A stretch of 64,000 bases of DNA from CAWEQW01 sp963811365 (GTDB lineage Bacteria > Actinomycetota > Actinomycetes > Propionibacteriales > Nocardioidaceae). The notes below the pieces were generated by a model. The model saw only the letters and a list, made by a program, of their open reading frames with translations, ran no database searches and was not told the origin of the DNA. How positions within the stretch are numbered: position 1 is the stretch's first letter; each line of letters opens with the position of its first letter. Positions 34,639 through 43,622 of this stretch are shown here, piece by piece. Both the position numbers and the translations under genes were made by a program. The stretch is taken from assembly GCA_963811365.1 (NCBI GenBank), contig CAWEQW010000006.1, forward strand, positions 372,001 through 436,000, given 5' to 3'.

Positions 34639-36555
34639 ATGGCGCGACGTACGACGGACGGTGTCGCGCTGCAGGTCGCCCCGTGCGGAGACGTGGCCGT
34701 CGCCACCTCCTCGTACCGGCTCACGGTCCCGCGCAGCACCGCGGCGGCCGCCCGCGACGTACCACCGTGCGCGGTGCTCGCCGAGCCCGACGGCACGCCG
34801 TGGGCCGAGCTGTGCCTGCTCGCCAGCGTCGACACCACGGCCGGGCCCGACGACTCCTACGACCCCGAGCCCCCGGTCGTCGCCCGGACCGGGGACGGCG
34901 TCGACGTCACCGTCACAGCGGCCGGCACCCAGTGGGCGACGAAGTCGGTCACCGTGCACTGCCGCCCGGACCACCTGGCGGTCTCGGTCACGGTGGCCGG
35001 CGGCCGCCACCCGGGTGCTCGGCTGGGCCGCACGACCGTTCTCGGCGGCACCGCGCTCCTGTCCGGCGGTGCCTGTGGCGCCTTCGCCAGCGGCATCCGC
35101 TTCGCGAGCGTGTTCAGCCCGGCGCCCAGCGAGCCGGTCGCCGCCGTGAGACCCGCCGGCCATCCCGTCGTCCTCGGCGTCGTCGGGAACAGGGGACACG
35201 GTCGCTTGCACGCGCTGTTCAGCCCTCCGCCCTTGTGCTGGGCGTTCGGACGGCAACCGCCGACCCCGGCCGCTACCGGCGTCCCCGCCGGTCCGTGGCT
35301 CGCGGTCTCCGTCGAGGCCCCGGTCGCTGCACTGACGATGACCCACGTCGGATACCACCCGGTCGACGGCGGGTTCTCCGTGTCCGCCGACTACGAGGGA
35401 CACACCGAGGTGGGCCGGCAGCACACCACCCCGCTGGTGGTGCTGCGACCCGTCCCCACGGTGTGGGCCGGGCTCGACGCCTACCGCGACTCCCTGGTCG
35501 CACACGGTTGGGCCCCGCCTTCGCGCGGTCCGCGCCGTCGCCCGCCCTGGTGGAGCCGGCCGATCCTGTGCGGCTGGGGAGCCCAGTGCGCCCGCGCCGG
35601 CACGACCCTCGCTCCTGCGGATCTCTGTAGACAGGAGGTCTACGACGCGCTTCTGGACCTGGCCGAGGACTCCGGCATCCGGCCAGGCACGGTCGTCGTC
35701 GACGACCGCTGGCAGCGGCACTACGGGACCGCTGAGGTGGACACCGAGGCGTGGCCCGACCTGCGCGGCTGGGTCGCCACCCAGCATGCGGCGGGCCGGC
35801 GGGTCCTCCTGTGGTGGAAGGCCTGGGACCCCACCGGCCTCCCCGCCGGCGAGTGCGTACGCCGACCGGACGGCACCCCGGTCGCGGCCGACGTCAACGA
35901 CCCCGGCTACCGGGCACGGGTCCGCAGGACCGTGACGGCCCTGCTGGGCCCGCACGGTCTGGACGCCGACGGGCTCAAGGTCGACTTCACCCAGCTGACC
36001 CCGTCCGGCTCGTCCCTGACGGCCACCCCCGGGCCGTGGGGGATCGCGGCGCTGCACGCCCTTCTGGGGCTGCTGCACACCGCGGCGACGTCGGCGAAGC
36101 CGGACGCCCTCCTGGTGACGCACAGCGTGCACCCCAGCTTCGGGGACGTGACCGACATGGTCCGGCTCAACGACCTGGCCAGGCGCGACCCGGCCGGCCG
36201 CCCGGTCCCACCGGTGGAGCAGCTCCGCTTCCGGCACGCGGTCGCCGTCCACGCCCTGCCCGGGCACCTCGTCGACACCGACCAGTGGCCGATGCCCGAC
36301 CGGGCCGCCTGGCAGGACTACGTGCGCGAGCAGCCCCGTCTCGGGGTGCCGTCGCTGTACTACCTGGAGGCCATCGACACGACGGGGGAGCTCCTCACCG
36401 ACGGTGACCGGGCGCTCGTCGCCGGGACGTGGGCCCGGTACACCGCACGGGACCCGGCCCAGCAGATGGCCCCGGCCCAGGACGGCTACGCCGGCTCGAC
36501 GGGGCCCGCGGTCGCCTCCGCCTCCTCGACGTACGGCTTCCCGGTGGTCAGGTAG
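34639..36555 (+). CDS. GH36/GH31-like glycoside hydrolase, alpha-galactosidase type
   Basis: 638 residues. An N-terminal beta-sandwich (to about 300) precedes a TIM barrel: PGTVVVDDRWQ, RRVLLWWKAWDP, DGLKVDFTQ where Asp is the likely nucleophile, and GHLVDTDQWPMPD as the acid/base region. These features are those of clan GH-D/GH31 alpha-glycosidases. Start at ATG 34639 because GGAGGAGG lies 5 nt upstream; ATG 34618 is also possible. No signal peptide. Its last 23 codons overlap the convergent gene, and no C-terminal beta domain is present, so the 3' end may be shortened. Confidence 0.7.
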   Translation: MARRTTDGVALQVAPCGDVAVATSSYRLTVPRSTAAAARDVPPCAVLAEPDGTPWAELCLLASVDTTAGPDDSYDPEPPVVARTGDGVDVTVTAAGTQWATKSVTVHCRPDHLAVSVTVAGGRHPGARLGRTTVLGGTALLSGGACGAFASGIRFASVFSPAPSEPVAAVRPAGHPVVLGVVGNRGHGRLHALFSPPPLCWAFGRQPPTPAATGVPAGPWLAVSVEAPVAALTMTHVGYHPVDGGFSVSADYEGHTEVGRQHTTPLVVLRPVPTVWAGLDAYRDSLVAHGWAPPSRGPRRRPPWWSRPILCGWGAQCARAGTTLAPADLCRQEVYDALLDLAEDSGIRPGTVVVDDRWQRHYGTAEVDTEAWPDLRGWVATQHAAGRRVLLWWKAWDPTGLPAGECVRRPDGTPVAADVNDPGYRARVRRTVTALLGPHGLDADGLKVDFTQLTPSGSSLTATPGPWGIAALHALLGLLHTAATSAKPDALLVTHSVHPSFGDVTDMVRLNDLARRDPAGRPVPPVEQLRFRHAVAVHALPGHLVDTDQWPMPDRAAWQDYVREQPRLGVPSLYYLEAIDTTGELLTDGDRALVAGTWARYTARDPAQQMAPAQDGYAGSTGPAVASASSTYGFPVVR

Positions 36556-37229
36556 CCCACCTCCGCGGCGAGCACGTTCCTGGCCAGCACCTCCTCCTTG
36601 GCGCTGCTGGCGAAGGCGTCGACCCGGAGGTCCTCCGCGCTCTGGGACGTCACGCTGCGCACCGGTCCCAACGCGTCGCCGAACTCCGCCTGCAGCGCGG
36701 CCTCGGCGCGCGCGACCACCTCTTCCGACCCGATCCCCTTGATCACGACCCCGACGCTCAACCGAGCTCCGTAGACCGGCGTCAGCCGCAGCTCCTCGCC
36801 CTGCTCGTCGGCGACGTAGATGGTCTCGCGGGTCTGCTCCGGCTCCCTCGCCCGGCGCACCAGCACCGCGCTGCGCTCGGCCTCCTCGGAGGTGAACAGG
36901 GTGAACTTGGAGCGGGCGTTGAACGCCGAGACGGAGGTGAAGTCAACGGCGTAGCCGACCGGCCGGCTGCGGTCGACCGTGTGCGGATGCATGGCGTTGG
37001 GGCGCTGGTCGGGCACCGCCTGGAAGACGACGTGGTGCGGGAACTCCTCGCCGGTGAGTCCCTTGCCGCCCACCGGCTGGGGCGTCAGGGTGACCGGGGT
37101 CAGGGTGAGCCCGTGCTGGCCGGTGACCTTGGCCCGGTACGCCTCGAAGGGCTCGGCGCCCTGGTGCGCCAGCGCCTCGACGTCGGCGAAGGAGATGCGG
37201 CGGGCGCGGACGGTCTCATAGCTGGACAC
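36486..37229 (-). CDS. Protein of unknown function
   Basis: 247 residues from GTG 37229 (AGAGGAA upstream). No family recognised. The sequence is soluble, with VGYAVDFTSVSAFNARSKFTLFTSEEAERSAVL in the middle and SVGVVIKGIGSEEVVARAEAALQAEFG followed by a helical C-terminus rich in Ala/Glu. No signal peptide or membrane helix. It overlaps the 3' end of the GH36-like gene by 70 bp and is divergent from the MHS permease gene. Coding bias is normal, so it is likely real. Confidence 0.65.
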   Translation of the reverse strand: MSSYETVRARRISFADVEALAHQGAEPFEAYRAKVTGQHGLTLTPVTLTPQPVGGKGLTGEEFPHHVVFQAVPDQRPNAMHPHTVDRSRPVGYAVDFTSVSAFNARSKFTLFTSEEAERSAVLVRRAREPEQTRETIYVADEQGEELRLTPVYGARLSVGVVIKGIGSEEVVARAEAALQAEFGDALGPVRSVTSQSAEDLRVDAFASSAKEEVLARNVLAAEVGYLTTGKPYVEEAEATAGPVEPA

Positions 37230-37458
37230 GGCTGTTCCTCTCTGCTCGGCCCGTCGTCGAGCCCGAGCGGGTGCGGCCGGACGACCGACCACCACCATGA
37301 TCATCGTCGCCCAGTCTCGGGTCCTGTTCTGAGAGAAACGTGAACTGCCGGCGGGACCTCGCGGGCTCGATGAGGCCCTGGCTCGTGTCGATCGACCCGG
37401 CAGTGGGTATGGGGACAGGAGCATTGTTCGCGAGCACCCCGAGGGAGTCGTCGCGCAG

Positions 37459-38889
37459 ATGTCTGTGCTTACCCCACGAGAGCGTCCGAGAAGCTGGTCG
37501 CTGGACGAGATCGTCGTGACCGACCCGCCGGTCATCCGCAGGGCGATCGGCGCAGCAGCCATCGGCAACATCACCGAGTGGTACGACTTCGGCGTCTACG
37601 CCTACTTCGAGCCGACCATCAAGAAGGTCTTCTTCTCCGGTATCGGCGACACCGCCGGCACCATCGCCACCTTCGGTCTGTTCGCCGTGGCGTTCCTGGT
37701 CCGCCCGTTCGGCGGGATGTTCTTCGGGCCGCTCGCCGACCGGATCGGCCGCAACACGGTGCTCGCGACCACGATGATCATGATGGCGCTGGGCACCTTC
37801 GCGATCGGCTGCATCCCCGACCACGCCGCGATCGGGATCTGGGCGCCGCTGCTGCTCCTGCTCGCCCGGCTCGTGCAGGGGTTCTCCACCGGTGGTGAGT
37901 ACGGCAACGCGATGACCTTCATCGCCGAGTACGCGCCCGACCGGCGCCGGGGCTTCCTGGGCAGCTGGCTGGAGTTCGGCACCTTCACCGGATACCTGCT
38001 CGGAGCGATCGTGGTGACCGTCGCCGATGCCACCCTCAACGACCAGCAGCTGCTCGGCTGGGGCTGGCGGATCCCGTTCTTCGTCGCGCTGCCGCTGGGC
38101 ATCGTGGGCGTCTACCTGCGCACCCGGCTCGCCGACACGCCGGCATTCACCGCCTTGGAGAAGGCCTCCGAGGAGCGGGAGAAGGCCAACAAGACCGGCG
38201 ACGAGGCCAGGATGCTGGGCCGACTCTGGCCGTTCGTGCTGGTCTGCATGGGGCTGGTGATCGTCTGGAACGTCACCAACTACATGCTGACCTCGTACAT
38301 GCCGACCTACGTCACCAGCACCGTCCCGGACGCGACGGAGGGCGGCGTCTCCCAGACCACCTCGCAGTGGCTGCAGATCGTCGTCATGGCGGTCGCGCTC
38401 CTGACCATCCCGTTGCTCGGCATGCTCTCGGACCGGATCGGTCGCAAGCCGATCATCTGGACCGGAGTCTCGGGGCTGATCGTGCTGGCGTTCCCGATGA
38501 TCCTGCTGATCAGGGCCCAGAACGCCGTGGCGGTGTTCCTCGGCCTGCTGATCATGGCGATGACCCTGATCTGCTTCAGCGCGACCATGCCCTCGACCCT
38601 GCCTTCGCTGTTCCCCACCCGGGTGCGCGGCGCCGGCCTCTCGGTGTCCTTCAACGTCGCCGTGTCGCTGTTCGCCGGCACCACGTCGGTGGTGGTCGGT
38701 GCCCTGGTGGAGGCGACGGGCGACCTGAACTGGCCCGCGTACTACCTGATCATCGCCGGAGCGATCGGCGCCGTCTCGGTGTTCCTCCTGCAGGAACCGA
38801 ACGGACGCCGCATGTGGGGCTCGGCGCCGGCGGCCACCACCGACGACGAGGCGGAGGAGATCGTCTCGATGCAGTCCCACGCGGCCTAG
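37459..38889 (+). CDS. MFS permease, metabolite:H+ symporter (MHS/ProP) family
   Basis: 476 residues, twelve helices. MHS hallmarks: NITEWYDFGVYAYFEPTIKKVFF in helix 1, GPLADRIGRNTVL, RLVQGFSTGGEYGNAMTFIAEYAPDRRRGFLGSW, and the central GMLSDRIGRKPIIW. These proteins import compatible solutes or organic acids such as proline, betaine, alpha-ketoglutarate. GAGGGAG precedes the ATG. It converges on dnaB with 30 bp between stops. Confidence 0.88.
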   Translation: MSVLTPRERPRSWSLDEIVVTDPPVIRRAIGAAAIGNITEWYDFGVYAYFEPTIKKVFFSGIGDTAGTIATFGLFAVAFLVRPFGGMFFGPLADRIGRNTVLATTMIMMALGTFAIGCIPDHAAIGIWAPLLLLLARLVQGFSTGGEYGNAMTFIAEYAPDRRRGFLGSWLEFGTFTGYLLGAIVVTVADATLNDQQLLGWGWRIPFFVALPLGIVGVYLRTRLADTPAFTALEKASEEREKANKTGDEARMLGRLWPFVLVCMGLVIVWNVTNYMLTSYMPTYVTSTVPDATEGGVSQTTSQWLQIVVMAVALLTIPLLGMLSDRIGRKPIIWTGVSGLIVLAFPMILLIRAQNAVAVFLGLLIMAMTLICFSATMPSTLPSLFPTRVRGAGLSVSFNVAVSLFAGTTSVVVGALVEATGDLNWPAYYLIIAGAIGAVSVFLLQEPNGRRMWGSAPAATTDDEAEEIVSMQSHAA

Positions 38890-38919
38890 GCGGGTCGCCG
38901 GCAGCCAGGCCGGTCGCAC

Positions 38920-41595
38920 TCAGCCGTGCGCCATGTCGACGAAGCGTGAGTAGTGGCCCTGGAAGGCCACCACCACGTCGCGGGTCGGGCCGTTGCGATG
39001 CTTCGCGACGATCAGGTCGGCCTCGCCCGGACGGGTGGACTCCTTCTCGTAGACGTCCTCGCGGTGCAGCAGGACGACCATGTCGGCGTCCTGCTCGATC
39101 GAGTTGTGCAGCGCGACGCCCTCGGCGACGAAGTTGTGGTTGCCGAGCACAGTGGCGTCGTACACCGGCTGCTCGCCGACCGGCTCGATGGTCGCCACGG
39201 CGTCCCAGGTGACGTCGTTGGTCGCGGTCACCTCGAGGTCGGCCTCGTCGAGGATGCTGGCCACCCGGCTCATCTGCTGGCGGCTCGCCGCCCGCGTCGC
39301 CGTGCCCGTCGCGCGGCGCGTCTCGCCTGCCGAGCTCGGGCCCACGTCGGCGTGGCCGCGGTTGGTCAGCACCTGGCGCACCCGCTGCCACACCTCCTCG
39401 GGGATCGTCGCCACGCCGCTGTCCTCGGCGGCCGCACGCAGCAGAGCGGCCAGCGCCGGCGCGGCGGCGCCGCGCGAGCCGTGCACCCCGACGTCGTCGA
39501 GGAAGCGCAGCTGGTTCTCGGGGCCGACGACGAGCAGCTGGTAGGAGTTCTGGCCCGCCCGGCGCAGCCGGCGGATCCTGGTGAACACGTTGAACCGCAG
39601 CAGCAGCCGCGCCACGTCGTCGACCAGTCGGCGGCTCGGCGAGGTGAACCCGACCGAGCCGATCTCGCCCGCCGCGCGAGCGTTCACCGACCCGTGCGTG
39701 GCCCACAGGTGACGCAGGAACAGGGCGACCTGCTGCTTGGGCAGGGCGAAGACCCAGCCGGGGACCGAGCGCTCCTCGACCGGCGTACCGGCAAGGCCCT
39801 GCTCGTCGAGCCACGCCGCCAGTGCTGCGTCCTGCTCGGGCAGCGCGAGAGCCGCCGGACGGGCGCCGTTGGTCGGCTCGCGGACGACCTCGACGCCGAG
39901 CGCCCGCCGCAGCGCGTCCTCGACCGTCGCCAGGCTGGCGCCGTCGACGTTGGCGTAGCGGGTCACGGCGCCGGCCTCCAGCGCCGCACCTCCGAGCAGG
40001 TGCGCGAGCAGCACCACCTCGGGCTCCTCCCGAGGAGCGATGGCCAGCGGTGGGGGAACGTGGCGCAGCGACGCCAGCCGGGTCCCGGGCCGAAGCTCGC
40101 CCAGCGGCACCCACCCCTCGTGGGTCAGGAACGGGTGGTTGGCGGTCGCGCGCACCCGCCGGCCCGACACGAGCGTGAGCTCGAAGACCGGCCGGGTGCC
40201 GCTGGGGAAGGCGTGGGTCAGGGTCCGCGGCACCAGTCTGAGCCGGTCGTCGAGCGACCAGACCGGGACGTCGGTGGCTGCGCGCCCCATCAGCTCGCCG
40301 ATCGTCACCTCGGCGTTGGTGTCGGCACGCATCACCCGGGTGTCGGCCGTCACGCAGCCGGACTCCCGGAGGTCCGACATCATCGGCCGCTTGTCGGAGC
40401 GCTGCTCCGGTCCACGGTTCAGCTGGGAGAGCGCGATGATCGGCACCTCGAGCTCCTTCGCGAGCAGCTTGATCTGACGGGAGAACTCCGAGACCTCGAG
40501 CTGACGCGACTCGACCTTCTTCCCCGAGCTCATCAGCTGGAGGTAGTCGATGACGATGAGGCGCAGGTCGTGGCGCTGCTTGAGCCGGCGCGCCTTGGCG
40601 CGGATCTCCATCATCGTCATGTTGGGTGAGTCGTCGATGAACAGCGGCGCCGAGGAGACCTCGCCCATCTTGCGGGCGAGCTTGGCCCAGTCCTCGTCGT
40701 TCATGTGGCCGTTGCGCATGTGGTTGAGCGGGATCCGGGCCTCGGCCGACAGCAGCCGCATGGTGATCTCGTTGCGGGTCATCTCCAGTGAGAAGATCAC
40801 GCTGGCCATGTTGTGGTGGATCGACGCCGACCGGCAGATGTCCAGGCCCAGCGTCGACTTCCCTACCGCCGGCCGGGCGGCGACGATCACCATCTGGCCC
40901 GGGTGCAGGCCGTTGGTCAGCTCGTCGAGGTCGGCGAACCCGGTGGGCACCCCGACCATCTCGCCGTCCCGGTTGGAGATCGCCTCGATCTCGTCGAGGG
41001 CGGCCTCCATGATCGAGCTCAGCGGCGCGTAGTCCTCCGACGTGCGCTTGTCGGTGACGCCGTAGACCTCGGCCTGGGCCCGGTCGACGACCTCGTCGAC
41101 CTGTCCCTCACCGGCGTAGCCCATCTGGGCGATGCGGGTGCCGGCGTCGACGAGCCGGCGCAGGATCGCCTTCTCCCGCACGATCTCGGCGTAGTAGCCC
41201 GCATTCGCCGCGATCGGCACGCTCGCCGACAGCGTGTGGAGGTACGGCGCCCCACCGACCCTGCCCAGCTCTCCGCGGCGCTGCAGCTCGGCGGAGGTGG
41301 TGACCGGGTCGACCGGCTCGCCCCGCCCGTAGAGGTCGACGACCGCGTCGAAGATGGTCTCGTGGGCCGGGCGGTAGAAGTCCGTGCCGCGGACGGACTC
41401 GACCACGTCGGCGATCGCGTCCTTCGAGAGCAGCATCGCGCCGAGCACGCTCTGCTCGGCGTCGTTGTCCTGCGGCGGGGTGCGGTCTCCTCCGCCCCCT
41501 CCGGTCCCGTAGCCTCCCGCGCCGTACGCCGACGTCCAGGGCTCACCGGCGTCGACCGCCGGCCCGGCGTCAGGGGGGTACTCCGCGATGCTCAC
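38920..41595 (-). CDS. dnaB: Replicative DNA helicase DnaB, intein-containing precursor
   Basis: 891-residue precursor; without its 418-residue intein the helicase is 473 residues, the normal size. The N-terminal domain (about 40-150) binds primase; RecA-like domain has Walker A ARPAVGKST (240-248), Walker B LIVIDYLQLMSSG, and the C-terminal arginine-finger region. Intein insertion is DLRESG / SIEQDADMV between residues 413 and 832. DnaB unwinds DNA at the replication fork. GTG start at 41595 with an AAGGA ribosome site. Unusually, it is convergent to a permease and divergent from a MATE gene, separated by a 605 bp region with DnaA boxes. Confidence 0.95.
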   Translation of the reverse strand: MSIAEYPPDAGPAVDAGEPWTSAYGAGGYGTGGGGGDRTPPQDNDAEQSVLGAMLLSKDAIADVVESVRGTDFYRPAHETIFDAVVDLYGRGEPVDPVTTSAELQRRGELGRVGGAPYLHTLSASVPIAANAGYYAEIVREKAILRRLVDAGTRIAQMGYAGEGQVDEVVDRAQAEVYGVTDKRTSEDYAPLSSIMEAALDEIEAISNRDGEMVGVPTGFADLDELTNGLHPGQMVIVAARPAVGKSTLGLDICRSASIHHNMASVIFSLEMTRNEITMRLLSAEARIPLNHMRNGHMNDEDWAKLARKMGEVSSAPLFIDDSPNMTMMEIRAKARRLKQRHDLRLIVIDYLQLMSSGKKVESRQLEVSEFSRQIKLLAKELEVPIIALSQLNRGPEQRSDKRPMMSDLRESGCVTADTRVMRADTNAEVTIGELMGRAATDVPVWSLDDRLRLVPRTLTHAFPSGTRPVFELTLVSGRRVRATANHPFLTHEGWVPLGELRPGTRLASLRHVPPPLAIAPREEPEVVLLAHLLGGAALEAGAVTRYANVDGASLATVEDALRRALGVEVVREPTNGARPAALALPEQDAALAAWLDEQGLAGTPVEERSVPGWVFALPKQQVALFLRHLWATHGSVNARAAGEIGSVGFTSPSRRLVDDVARLLLRFNVFTRIRRLRRAGQNSYQLLVVGPENQLRFLDDVGVHGSRGAAAPALAALLRAAAEDSGVATIPEEVWQRVRQVLTNRGHADVGPSSAGETRRATGTATRAASRQQMSRVASILDEADLEVTATNDVTWDAVATIEPVGEQPVYDATVLGNHNFVAEGVALHNSIEQDADMVVLLHREDVYEKESTRPGEADLIVAKHRNGPTRDVVVAFQGHYSRFVDMAHG
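39103..40356 (-). other. DnaB intein with degenerate LAGLIDADG endonuclease
   Basis: Residues 414-831 of DnaB. Splicing set is complete: Cys at position 1 (CVTADTRV), block B ANHPFLT with His487, block F VYDATVLGNHNFVAEG, terminal HN, and Ser832 as the first C-extein residue. Homing endonuclease blocks C and E read LAHLLGGAAL and LRHLWATHGSV. Related mycobacterial DnaB inteins have LLGDG and ATDGSV, so both catalytic Asp are lost here (to Gly536 and His634). The intein should splice but not cut DNA. Confidence 0.9.
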
Positions 41596-41861
41596 TGAGT
41601 CCTATCCTTCCGTCGACTGCCGGCGACAGTACGCAACCCCACCCCCAAGGCCGGGGCGTGTCGCCCGCGCCCTGTGTGGTTCCGGTCCGGTCGCCGGGGT
41701 GTGGCGCCGGGCTGCGACCGGGTGCAGCATGGGTCCCCGAGCAGCCCGGCCGGGGTGTGGCCGGGGCAGCTCGCCGGGGTCTCCGCCGAGGTTTCCGAGG
41801 CTCTCCCGGCCGAGGTCCGGAGGGTGACGCTACGGGGTCCGACGGTGCCCCTGACAGCCCG

Positions 41862-41950
41862 TTGTGCACAGGGCCCTGGGGAAAACCACCCGGTCCATGT
41901 GGAACACGCCTGGCGCCATGTGCACAGCCTGTTTACACAGCTGTGGACAA
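41862..41950. promoter_or_regulatory. DnaA-box-like cluster upstream of dnaB
   Basis: TGTGGACAA at 41942-41950 is a perfect reverse copy of the actinobacterial DnaA box TTGTCCACA. TTGTGCACA at 41862-41870 has one mismatch; ATGTGCACA at 41918-41926 and TGTGGAACA at 41898-41906 have two. The 605 bp region from 41596 to 42200 holds no gene. A DnaA-controlled dnaB promoter or a DnaA-titrating site fits; dnaA and dnaN are not here, so it is not oriC by itself. Confidence 0.5.
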
Positions 41951-42119
41951 CCCCGCGGCTTGGATCGAGAAAACCCTCGTGACCTGCGGAAACCTCTGTC
42001 TACTCATGTGGATCCAAGAAAGTTCGGGACGGGTTTCGTTCACCCGCGCGTGGCCGTCCGGTCATCGGGCGGGCATTCCGGGCAGCAGCGGCGGCGCGGA
42101 TGCTACACACAGGACGGGA

Positions 42120-42150
42120 CTAGTTACACACAACTAGTCGACACCTAGTT
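42120..42150. promoter_or_regulatory. Three alternating CTAGTT half-sites upstream of MATE gene
   Basis: CTAGTT at 42120-42125, AACTAG at 42132-42137 and CTAGTT at 42145-42150 are spaced 12 and 13 bp apart, so each neighbour pair forms an inverted repeat on about one helical turn. The set is 39 bp from the MATE -10 box. A regulator binding site is likely; the protein is unknown. Confidence 0.5.
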
Positions 42151-42188
42151 AGGTCATGGTCAGTGTCCGATCCTGGGCCTTACCTGGC

Positions 42189-42194
42189 TATTCT
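42189..42194 (+). promoter_or_regulatory. -10 box of leaderless MATE gene
   Basis: TATTCT with a 6 nt spacer to GTG 42201. Confidence 0.6.
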
Positions 42195-42200
42195 GTGGGG

Positions 42201-43619
42201 GTGATCGGGCAGAGCACCCGCGGCGCCGCGCGGAGCGGTGCGCGGGCCGAGCTGCGCCGCCACGACCACGAGATCCTGCGTCTGGCGCTCCCGGCCTTCC
42301 TGGCGCTGGTCGCCGAGCCGCTGTTCCTGCTCGCCGACGCCGCGATCGTCGGCCACCTGGGCACCCCCCAGCTGGCCGGCCTGGGGATCGCCGGAGCGGT
42401 GCTGTCGACCGCGGTGGGGCTCTGCGTCTTCCTCGCCTACGGGACGACGGCCTCGGTGGCCCGCAGCATCGGCGCCGGCGACCGCGCCGGGGCGGTCACG
42501 TCCGGGTTCGACGGCGTCTGGCTGGCGGTCCTGGTCGGCTCGGTCGTGACGGTGGCCGGCACGGCGCTGGGCCCCTGGCTCGTGGGGCTGTTCCATCCGG
42601 GGCCCGCCGTCGGGTCGGCCGCCGTGACCTACCTGCGCTGGGCGTTCCTCGGTACCGTGCCGCTGCTGCTGATGCTGGCAACGACCGGGATCCTGCGTGG
42701 GCTGCAGGACACCCGCACGCCCCTGGTCGTCGCGGTCGCGGGCAATCTCGTCAACATCGCGGTCAACTACCTCCTGGTGTACGGGCTGCAGCTGGGCATC
42801 GCCGGCTCGGCCATCGGCACGGACCTCGCCCAGCTCGGGTCCGCGGCGACCATGGTGGCGGTGGTCGTCCTCACGGGACGCCGGGTCGGCGCACGGCTGC
42901 GCCCCGACCTCGCCGGGGTGCTGAACGCGGCCCGCGCCGGCACCGCCCTCGTGATGCGCACGCTGACCCTGCGGGCCGCACTGCTCGTGATGACCTACGC
43001 AGCGGCACGGCTGGGGCAGACCGCCACGGCGACGTACCAGCTCGCCGCGACGGTGTGGACCTTCCTCGCCTTCGCGCTGGACGCCATCGCGATCGCCGCC
43101 CAGGCGATCACCGGACGCTACCTCGGCGCGGGCGACGTCTCGGCGGTGCGCGCGGTCACCGACCGGATGGTGCGCTGGGGACTGCTCAGTGGTCTCGCCA
43201 CCGGTGCGCTGCTCGCCCTGGGCTCGCCGGTGCTCGGCGGCCTGTTCACGAGCGATCCGGCGGTTCGGGAGATGTTGGTGCCGGTGCTGCTGGTGGCCGC
43301 GTGCTTCCAGCCGCTCGCCGGGGTCGTGTTCGTGCTCGACGGGGTGCTGATCGGCGCCGGCGACGGGCGGTACCTCGCGTGGGGCGGGCTCGTCGTGCTG
43401 CTCGTCTTCGCTCCGCTGGCAGCCCTCACCGTCGCCGCGGCACCGCCGGTAGGTGCGCCGCTGGCCTGGCTGTGGGGTGCCTTCGGCGTCGGATTCATCG
43501 GCGCGCGCGCCGTCGTCCTGCTGCACCGGTCCCACGGCTCCGCGTGGCTGGTGACCGGCGCCACGCGGCCGCTGAGCCGGGCGGAGCCGGCGCCGGTCAT
43601 CCCGCAGGAGCCGAGCTGA
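42201..43619 (+). CDS. MATE family efflux transporter, DinF-like
   Basis: 472 residues, twelve helices in two MatE halves: RLALPAFLALVAEPLFLLADAAIVGHLGTPQLAG and TLTLRAALLVMTYAAARLGQTATATYQLAATVWTF; GLQDTRTPLVVAVAGNLVNIAVNYLLVYG is typical of the DinF branch. Such carriers export cationic drugs with Na+ or H+. Start set at GTG 42201, leaderless after TATTCT, rather than the ATG at 42156 that overlaps the promoter. Converges on the PLD-fold gene with 3 bp between stops. Confidence 0.88.
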   Translation: MIGQSTRGAARSGARAELRRHDHEILRLALPAFLALVAEPLFLLADAAIVGHLGTPQLAGLGIAGAVLSTAVGLCVFLAYGTTASVARSIGAGDRAGAVTSGFDGVWLAVLVGSVVTVAGTALGPWLVGLFHPGPAVGSAAVTYLRWAFLGTVPLLLMLATTGILRGLQDTRTPLVVAVAGNLVNIAVNYLLVYGLQLGIAGSAIGTDLAQLGSAATMVAVVVLTGRRVGARLRPDLAGVLNAARAGTALVMRTLTLRAALLVMTYAAARLGQTATATYQLAATVWTFLAFALDAIAIAAQAITGRYLGAGDVSAVRAVTDRMVRWGLLSGLATGALLALGSPVLGGLFTSDPAVREMLVPVLLVAACFQPLAGVVFVLDGVLIGAGDGRYLAWGGLVVLLVFAPLAALTVAAAPPVGAPLAWLWGAFGVGFIGARAVVLLHRSHGSAWLVTGATRPLSRAEPAPVIPQEPS

Positions 43620-43622
43620 CCG

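Noticed and set aside
41658..42137. 159-codon frame in the dnaB/MATE intergenic region
   Set aside because: Cys/Gly/Arg-rich, no ribosome site, crosses the DnaA boxes and CTAGTT repeats; treated as non-coding.
41596..42200. Chromosomal origin of replication
   Set aside because: DnaA-box-like sites are present but dnaA and dnaN are not, and no AT-rich unwinding stretch is seen; called a regulatory cluster instead.
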